The notes under the pieces were generated by a model, which was given only the letters and a program-made list of their open reading frames with translations, did no database searches and was not told the origin of the DNA. DNA of 64,000 nt from Pocillopora verrucosa (Eukaryota > Cnidaria > Anthozoa > Scleractinia > Pocilloporidae): the NCBI RefSeq assembly GCF_036669915.1, contig NC_089313.1:11786011-11850010 (forward strand), in the 5' to 3' direction. Made by a program: the position numbers and the translations under genes. Below, piece after piece: positions 57,335 through 64,000 of this stretch; position 1 is the first letter of the stretch, and each line of letters starts with the position of its first letter.

Positions 57335-58863
57335 TTAGGTGTGGGTGGGTTTACGATAGACACTTGTCTCTAAATTACCCTGAACCCCTCTAGACACATT
57401 TAAATCAAGAAAGGGCAAATGTCTATCCTTTTCACGTTCAAGGGTGAATTGGATCGACGGCTCTACTGAATTCAAATGCGACAAGAGGCGCTCCGCTTCA
57501 TTTCCGGATACCGCAGAAATAACATCATCGACATATCGTTTCCAGAAAAAGGGTTTAACCGGTGAAGTGGCTAAGGCCCTTTGTTCCACGTCTTCCATTA
57601 CCATGTTAGCAATGACAGCAGAAACAGGCGAACCCATAGCTGTACCAAAAACTTGTTGATAGTATGTGCCGTTATATGTAAATTGCGTGGTTTTGAGGCA
57701 AAAAGACAGCAGGTGAATAATATCCTCCACAGGCAAAGAAGTTCTTTGTCCTAGGGAAGCATCTTCTCTGAGTCTTTCCTCCGCAACCTTAACGGCAAGA
57801 TCAACTGGGATTTTAGTGAAGAGCGAAACAACGTCGAAAGATACTAATTCTTCACAAGCGTCAAGAGTTTTATCTCTTATGAAATCCGTAAATTCGCAGG
57901 AATTTTTGACAGTGTAATCAGTATTCCCAACAACAGGCGACAAAATTCTCGCAAGATAACCAGAAATTGCATAAGTCGGAGAATTAACAAAAGAGACAAT
58001 GGGTCTCAAAGGAATTCCCGGTTTATGAATTTTAGGTAAGCCATAAAAACGTGGACATAAGCCGTCACTACTGTATAACATTTTGTACGTAGAGTCACTA
58101 ATTCTGCCAGCTTTTTTCAAATCAAGCAACATTTTGTTTAACTTTCTTTGAGTTTTACTGGTTGGATCAGAGTTTAAGACAGCATACGTACTCTTGTCAT
58201 TGAGCAGAGACAAAGCTTTGTCGTGATATTGCTGTTTGTCCATAACCACAACACAATTACCCTTGTCAGCAGATAATACGAGCCTGTCCGGATCCTTTTT
58301 GAGAGTTATAAGCGCATTGAAAACATCCTTTTGAATGTTTTTGGGAGGAGGTTTAGCACGCCTGAGTACGCTACTTACTTCTGCTCTTACCAAATGCCTA
58401 CGATCGTCGTCGAGTTGAGAGATACTCTCCTCAACAGCGGCGACAATTTCGGCGGTCGATATTTTGCGAGGAGCAATAGCAAACTTTAGACCCTTCTCTA
58501 AACCACTCCGTTCCAGCGCGGATAATTCCTTGGAGGAAAGGTTCATGACCCATTTATCTTTCAGAGATGAGCCTGAATTAACAGGAGACCTCTTACTGAG
58601 CAAGTGACGGAGTTTTCTGTCATGTTTCTCTCTCTGTTTGGTAAACGTCTGCAGTTCTTTCGAAATGCAAAACTCCTCGACCCAGGAAGTTTCGGAGTTG
58701 TTAATCAAAGCAGAGAGTTCACTGAGTGAACGAGAGAATAACGTACGTAACCGCAGTATAGTAACGCTCTTGATGAAAGGGAACCAGCGACTGGTTTTGC
58801 TGTTATTCCTTACATACAGGGTGTTACTGAACCCATCAAGAGAATTTTGCCACAACGTTAAAG
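57335..58863 (-). CDS. Penelope-like reverse transcriptase, truncated
   Basis: About 506 codons open on the minus strand. PLE-specific pieces appear in order: KWVMNLSSKELSALERSGL, KFAIAPRKISTAEIV, LVLSADKGNCVVVMDK, FYGLPKIHKPGIPLRPIVS, SFDVVSLFTKIPVDLAV, GTAMGSPVSAVIANMVMED, and the catalytic YVDD in WKRYVDDV. The frame has no ATG before the homology starts: it opens at the junction near 58863 and the first ATG is about 100 codons in, so the 5' part is missing or rearranged. It ends at VYRKPTHT, where a normal element continues into the linker and GIY-YIG domain. Confidence 0.87.
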
Positions 58864-59270
58864 TTGCTCAAAAACCTTTTCAGACTTTGGGGCATATTTT
58901 CGCCAAACCTAAGGATCCTGTCACGAAAGAACAACGAACCGACGCCATTTATTCTATTCCTTGCAATGACTGTGATAACGAATACATCGGACAGACCAAA
59001 CGCCAGTTTGGTACACGGTTAAAAGAGCACCAAAAAGCGGTTTTTCTTTGCAAAAAGGAAAATTCAGCTTTATCGGAGCATACTTGCCTAACCAACCATA
59101 CAATTGGGTGGGATAATTCTAAAATTATCACTACTAATCGGCGTTACCACCAGCGCCTTTGTTTGGAGGCTTGGCACATTAACTCCGCCCACGCTCCTTT
59201 AAATCGTGACGATGGCGGTCTGCTTCCTGACGCCTATTTACACCTCGTCAGAAAAAAGGCCGCTAATTAG
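58838..59270 (+). CDS. Penelope-like GIY-YIG endonuclease domain, opposite strand to its RT
   Basis: The plus-strand frame in use from about 58838 reads KPFQTLGHIFAKPKDPV, then AIYSIPCNDCDNEYIGQTKR, TRLKEHQKAVF and ALSEHTCLTNHTIGWD, ending KKAAN stop. This is the linker, the Cys-pair and the GIY-YIG-type nuclease found after the RT in Penelope elements (here EYIGQT with Arg and the downstream EHQK). Codons before 58838 are the antisense of the RT and not genuine. The domain points away from the RT, head to head. Confidence 0.85.
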
Positions 59271-59313
59271 TGATCATATAAAAGGACCTCTTGTTGCAGC
59301 GTTTAGATCACCC

Positions 59314-59353
59314 CTGATGAAGGCACTAGACAGGAGTGTCGAAACGTTGGGTC
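59314..59353 (+). ncRNA. Hammerhead-ribozyme-like motif in the Penelope 3' end
   Basis: CTGATGA (59314-59320), a stem GGCACT...AGTGTC with a 7-nt loop and six pairs including one G-U, then GAAAC (59341-59345) and GTC (59351-59353) reproduce the order of a type I hammerhead core with a minimal stem III. Hammerheads are known in Penelope-like elements. I could not find a good stem I, so activity of this copy is doubtful. Confidence 0.4.
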
Positions 59354-59617
59354 TATGAATTGTAACTTCTTCGGTTACATTCATTAAATCTGCAAACCAG
59401 TGTAGCTTCAAACTATGTCTGATTGTCCACCTGGTTGCCGTGTGAACTTTAATATATGAAAAATACTTTGTTTCTCAGTCTTTGTATTCAAACAGTTACA
59501 ACAAAAACAAGAATAACAATTTATTCAAATAGTTGTTTTTTGATTGGGTTAGATGTCATTTCAGAACATAATAATCCTTTTATTTCTCTGCTTTGGTGCT
59601 CTCTGTTTTTCGAGAAA

Positions 59618-59690
59618 GGCCCCGTGGCCCAATGGATAAGGCATCTGACTACGAATCAGGGGATTCCAGGTTCGAATCCTGGCGGGGTCG
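59618..59690 (+). tRNA. tRNA-Arg (anticodon ACG)
   Basis: 73 nt. The acceptor stem GGCCCCG pairs with CGGGGTC (one G-U); the discriminator is G. The D-arm region contains TGGCCCAATGGATAAGGC. The anticodon stem TCTGA/TCAGG encloses the loop CTACGAA, with ACG at 59651-59653. The T arm is CCAGG-TTCGAAT-CCTGG. A T-run follows at about 59712. All arms fold, so it should be a working gene. Confidence 0.95.
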
Positions 59691-59699
59691 CTGTTGTTT

Positions 59700-60372
59700 C
59701 AACTAAATAAACTTTTTAGTTACTGGATTTCTTTTATCATTTTTAATTGTGTCCTAAATTCTAACCACATTGTTTGAAAGAGGTCAAGTGAGACAAGCAA
59801 ATACTGGTGCATGTATAGATTGGTGCATCAAAGTTTAGTTCCCCAGACATCTGTTATTTATAGCCTTGAAAATATTATTATTATTATTATTTTTTAAATT
59901 TGTGGCAGATTTCAGTATTGGAGATAACACTTTCTTGGTAATAATCAACAACAATCCATATGAATCCAAAATACTTAAGGTAAGTTTTAAATAGTACTAT
60001 TATCCTTTAAAACAAGATGCATTTTTTTAATATTGCAGTTTATGAACCTTTAGTGAGTTTCAGCCCATAAAATGTCAGAAGAAACACTTTTTTTATTTTC
60101 CAGCAAACTTTACCTGATGCTAAGTCTATGATACTTGTCTTTTTTTAAGTGATTCATTTTGTTATGTGTAATTTGCACAACGTAAGTAAATGAAGCAAAG
60201 AATTCTTTTTAGTGCTACTCAAAACTGTTTTTTTTTTAAACATGTTTCTCTTTGAGGGACTTTTCCTCTTGAAAAGGTATTTTTCAAAACAGCTATCCAA
60301 TACCAGCTCCTCGATGAATCCTCAATAATGAAACTCAGGCTGGAAAATTTTTGACTCAATGAGTAAGAAATC
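59700..60372. other. No recognised gene; ATT microsatellite
   Basis: AT-rich, with (TTA)n at 59876-59893. No coding pattern seen between the tRNA and the duplicated block. Confidence 0.5.
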
Positions 60373-60545
60373 TAACCCTTTAACTCCAAAATATAACTAT
60401 CAATTCTCTGCATTAAATTAACGTTGATCCAACAATATCCCCTTGTTTAATTGGTCTTTCTTCTCAACACTTTGTACTTGAAATTGTAATGATCTATTTA
60501 AGGAAAATTCCCTTTTGGTCACACCTGTGAGTGAAAAGGCTAACA
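60373..60545. mobile_element. CTTTAACTCCCA-type MITE at the edge of the duplicated block
   Basis: Starts AACCCTTTAACTCCAAAATA and ends near GTGAGTGAAAAGGC. The second copy of the CHFR-containing block begins immediately after it, so the element marks or caused the breakpoint. Confidence 0.6.
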
Positions 60546-61106
60546 CGTCAACATTTTCATTCTCGACAGGATTACTTAACCGAACAAAACATTTGTGAAA
60601 AAGACTTGTTACAGAAGTGTGTTCTAAAGCTGGACTCCAAATAATACACGACAGTGGGTGGGTGGTGCGTTGCGTTTTTGATCCGAAGTTAAAGTGTCTA
60701 TTAAGGTATAGGAGGGATCTTCTCATGAGGGAGAGGAGGAGTGGAGGTGGGAGGGATGGGTGTCCAGCGTTAGCGACCTTCTGGCGTTTGTAGGTAGGGG
60801 CTAAGTGCGCTCCACACTCCAGTCACTCCAGGATCCTTCCTTCCCCCCCCCCCCCTTCCCTTGCGGCTGTGCGCGAGCTTAAAAGATGTTCTTGGGACTA
60901 AGAGCTTTTGCTTTCTTGTGCATTGCAATCGATGTAAGACGGAAATCCATGGGAGACCGAGTTTGGTTTGGATTAGCGCAAGGTTCGAGTTAGCGCAGGT
61001 TAATGTTATTGGAAGTCAACTCAACTTAAACCTCAACACAAGTGAAGACTAAAGAATTCCTGGTTATTTTCTCCTATTGATGCAGCAAGCCATGATATCA
61101 AATCAG

Positions 61107-61952
61107 AAAGTGTGCTTTGTTACAGATGTGCATTGCGGAATTTCAAGGAGCTAGTGTATCAGTTTCGTCGTGACATACCAATGGATAAGCTACCAGGCAA
61201 GTATCCTAGAAGTCTGTCTTTATTTTTATCACTCTAATGATTAAAAAAATCAAAATTGGGACAAAGTTACAAGACAAGATACCCATCGGTTAAACATATT
61301 CATAGGTGATAACATGATAAAAATGGACGCAGCAGTCTATAACACGGCATGCGATTTAGAGCGCCTTTCCATTGAGTGTCGTAAAACCAAAACCGAAGTT
61401 ATCCAGACAACCGGTCAGAAGAAAGGAAAAAACCTCAAGAGCCAATCCCGGCGATAAAGACGAGATTGGTTTTAGTTTTGCATATGATTGGTTGAGAGAA
61501 TGGTGCGAGTTTTCTGGACCAATCACAAAGCGATCTCGGATTACTCTCCACTCTCAATGGTAAATTGCTTTAATACACCGTCGAAGTACAAGCAAGATCC
61601 ATTAGCTGTCCAGTTAGGGCTGAAAACCAATTACGTTCTAGAATTTTGATATCGGTTTGATTACAGATGAAAACATTATGTTAAAGTCAAAGGTAACCCT
61701 TTGTGCGCATGTCCTTTCTGATCACAGAGACAGTGCATAGGCGTGCTGATTGTTATTGGGGCAAAAATTGCCGAACTCAGAGGACTAAACCGCTTCATGC
61801 AAGGTAAGATTCTTATTTGCAATAGTCATGCTAAGTTATGCTCTCATTTCAGTGTCTGGTCGGAGGACAAAGTGTTGATATTCAGCGTACTCTGTGTTCT
61901 TTTTGTTTTCAGTCGCTTCAATCACATTTGTGAACAGACAAGATTTACATAG
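61107..61952 (+). CDS. CHFR: CHFR-like E3 ubiquitin ligase, last three exons (copy B)
   Basis: Exons 61107-61196, 61734-61803 and 61913-61952, the same phases and GC donor as copy A. It keeps the family residues: Cys in CYRCALRNFKEL, both Cys of DCYWGKNC, the His of PLHA, and His in FNHICEQTRF, giving a C-x5-C...H-x5-H PBZ pattern. The 5' exons of a full CHFR (FHA, RING, upstream Cys-rich part) are not seen between here and copy A, which is filled with a Penelope element and other DNA. It may be a detached tail or use very distant exons. Confidence 0.82.
61365..61563. mobile_element. MITE, duplicate of the copy at 49849
   Basis: Nearly base-for-base equivalent of the copy A element and at the same place in the duplicated block, so it was carried along by the block duplication rather than inserted independently. 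Confidence 0.6.
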
Positions 61953-62857
61953 CTGAGATTATCTCCATCAACAAGAAGTTTGCCTTACAGTTTGCCAGTA
62001 ACTATTACAATATATAATGCATGGTGCATCACAGACCACACTCATCGAAATGCAAACATATCGCAGCATACTTTTTCAAACTGATATTGTCCTCGAAATA
62101 CCTCATTTGTGTGTTATTTAATGTTTATTTGAATAAAAAAGAGATGAACAATTTTTACAAATTTGGTCAAAATTCACTAAGTAATTATCAAATATGACAA
62201 TGCTACATACATATTTACAAAAGCTTTTAAAAATGATGTTCCAAAAATTAAAATATTTGTTCCTTAAGACATGATTGTTGATTTATTTCAGTGCTCACGA
62301 AAGTTTTCAAAAGACGATGAAATAAACAAACTCAAAGTTACAAACAACGCCCGGCTTTGAAGTTATTAAGCAATTAGAAAAATAGAAGACTTGGTCGCCC
62401 GCATTGACGATGATCTCTAGAATGTAAAAGAGAATCCGAGTCAGTGTCACGATTTTAAGTCAAACGAACATTTAACACAATGCTAAATTATTGACAGGTT
62501 AATTTTTGGCAATTAATTTACGGAACAGCACTACACTTACTTCCGTATATTGTCTTACTGGCACACACCTTAAGAGGTCTTACGACAATGTTTGAACTCA
62601 GGGAGCTTATAACATGCATTTTACAGTTTACTTATATTTTTCCACGGGAAACAGTGCTCGCCATAATAAGACGTAATGGGCGATGGTAAGGATATGGACT
62701 CTTTAGACAGTTGAAAAAAAGATTGGGCGGGTACTTTGCAAAGGTACTAAAGCTGAAGGGTAGACTGGCAATTCTAATTGTCTAACTGGTTTGTCTCTAC
62801 GGAAGCCTTCACCACTGTTCGCACAGAAGTGGACTGTTGAATATGTGCAATCGTATT

Positions 62858-63848
62858 TTACAAGTTCTCTTCTTCATACCCTTTAGCTGGCTCAGTGGAG
62901 GCTTTTGAATTTGATTCAACATTCTTCATGACTTCAAGATCTTTTGCTTTGACCGGAAAGTTTTCCACTTCAAGACATCCACCGTTTTCCAATAGAGTGT
63001 CAAACCATGATGGTTGAAGGTCAAAATAATCTTTGCCTAGATAAAAGATAAATGAAGTTTTATTTTATGATGGCAAGGAAGAGAATTTCGTTTCCACATA
63101 AAGATACCTGAGATTTTTAGCTTACTGAACCAAAAGTGGATTAATTTCAGCGAGACATTTATTCTAAACCGCCGCAAAAACCGTAACCTTGAGCACTCGA
63201 TAAGGGAGTAGGCTAACTCTTTTCAATTCAAGCTACCTCCTCCGAAAAAGGGTTTATCTGACTGGATAAATCACGAGTCTTGATGCAGCAGAAATCATAA
63301 CAGTCTGAGCTTAAACAAAGTTGGAAGTAGGGATATGTATTGGTTTTGTTACGCCTTTGGCTTTCTTGGAAAAGAAGTTCACCTTAATACCAGAGGAATC
63401 TGTGTTGTATTTGTATGATGTAACACCTCATTAAGTTGCTCATTTTATGAGAATCAGGCGAGTACATTGCAAAAGTACTAAAGCTCAAGGTTAAATCGAC
63501 AGTTCTGATTGGCTTAACTGGTTCTGTGTTTGTATGATGTAACACCTCTGTAATTTGCTCATTTTATTAGAATCAGGCGAGTACATTGCAAAAGTACTAA
63601 AGTTGAAGGGTACATCGACAATTATAATTTATTGGCTTAACTGGTTCGTCACTCTCAGAAGACAGTACTTCGCACAGATTTGGACCATCACTTATGTAGA
63701 ATCGTAATTTAAAAGTTTCCTATTACAAACCTTTCTTCATGGCTTCAAGATCTTTTGCTTTAACTGGAACGTTTTCAACTTGAAGACATCCAGCGTTTTT
63801 TGATAGAGTGTCAAACCATGATGGTTGATGGTTAAATTAATCTTTGTC
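62858..63848 (-). pseudogene. PSWFDTL-exon gene, copy B, partial and nonsense-mutated
   Basis: Terminal exon 63036-62858 is intact (SWFDTLLENGGCLEVENF, ending EEENL stop). The next exon upstream, 63848-63731, opens ACAAAGATTAATTT where copy A has GCAAAGATTATTTT. This gives an in-frame TAA two codons in and loses the conserved Gly. Further exons would lie beyond the window. Unless that exon is skipped, which its 1-1 phase would allow, the copy is dead. Confidence 0.7.
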
Positions 63849-64000
63849 TAGATGAAAGATAATTAAAAAATCAAAGCCGATGTATAGAAGAACATGTTAT
63901 CAATCCTAAGTATCTAACTGTTTTGTGACTCATAAGACTACACTGCTTTCGCGCAGATGTGGACTGTGGAAGAATCGTATTTTACAAGTTTCCTTCTTCA

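Larger units (their letters stand above)
57335..59450. mobile_element. Penelope-like element with internal inversion
   Basis: The RT half (minus) and the GIY-YIG half plus 3' end (plus) meet at about 58838-58863. The normal order is RT then nuclease on one strand, so the 5' half has been inverted, with loss of the piece between YRKPTHT and the linker. The 3' tail, 59271-59450, contains CCTGATGAAGGCACTAG and GTGTCGAAACG, a motif common at PLE ends. Confidence 0.8.
60539..64000. repeat. Duplicated block, copy B (runs off the window)
   Basis: Direct repeat of copy A at an offset of 11.35 kb. It contains an internal tandem duplication (TGATGTAACACCTC...GGCTTAACTGGTTC twice, 63414-63530 and 63532-63645) absent from copy A. 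Confidence 0.85.

Noticed and set aside
58638-58837. First 66 codons of the plus-strand GIY-YIG frame
   Set aside because: They are antisense to the Penelope RT and carry no PLE linker homology.
61913-61952. Apparent premature stop in copy B (reading SLQSHL then stop)
   Set aside because: That frame is wrong; in the CHFR frame the same bases give FNHICEQTRFT with a normal stop.

Overview
The window reads as nuclear DNA of a cnidarian, most likely an anthozoan such as a stony coral. It is AT-rich, its genes have many short exons with GT-AG introns, and it is crowded with short terminal-inverted-repeat elements, tRNA-derived SINEs, non-LTR and Penelope-like retroelements. The assignment to a coral is inference from repeat style and protein similarity recalled from memory; no search was run.

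Layout. 1-4.19 kb: no gene recognised; a tRNA-like SINE piece, a 108-bp palindromic element and a G/C-tract inverted repeat. 4.19-22.28 kb (minus): one complete 28-exon gene for a PDE10A-like dual-GAF cyclic nucleotide phosphodiesterase. All exon joins keep frame and give 948 residues with a Glu/Lys-rich C-terminal tail. A promoter-like E-box plus ETS pair lies just upstream. Its introns hold many short repeats. 22.4-25.4 kb: no gene recognised. 25.4-38.7 kb (minus): a tandem cluster of intronless BTB-BACK proteins whose C-terminal part looks like a jacalin-type lectin domain followed by a microsatellite-encoded Asp-rich tail. Two copies are intact, one carries frameshifts, and several fragments surround them. 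39.6-44.4 kb: a full-length 4.0-kb GC-rich non-LTR retrotransposon inserted in a short repeat, with an 11-bp target duplication. 44.4-46.04 kb: an internally deleted L1/Tx1-like remnant. 46.04-47.39 kb: a large imperfect palindrome made of about 23 monomers of a 58-bp repeat (foldback-like). 48.5-49.2 kb: a chromodomain-like gene fragment. 49.19-52.3 kb and 60.54-64.0 kb: two direct copies of a block carrying the last three exons of a CHFR-like ubiquitin ligase (plus strand) and, converging on it, a coiled-coil gene with tandemly repeated exons (minus strand). 55.8-56.6 kb: a broken C2H2-type ORF. 57.3-59.4 kb: a Penelope-like element whose reverse transcriptase and GIY-YIG parts are in opposite orientation. 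59.62-59.69 kb: tRNA-Arg(ACG).

How the genes work together. The PDE10A-like enzyme would hydrolyse cAMP/cGMP under GAF control. The BTB-BACK proteins would be expected to act as Cullin-3 adaptors, with the lectin-like domain in the place where Kelch repeats normally recruit substrate. CHFR is another ubiquitin ligase, with a poly(ADP-ribose)-binding zinc finger. No functional link between these loci is visible; the main theme is repeated local duplication followed by decay.
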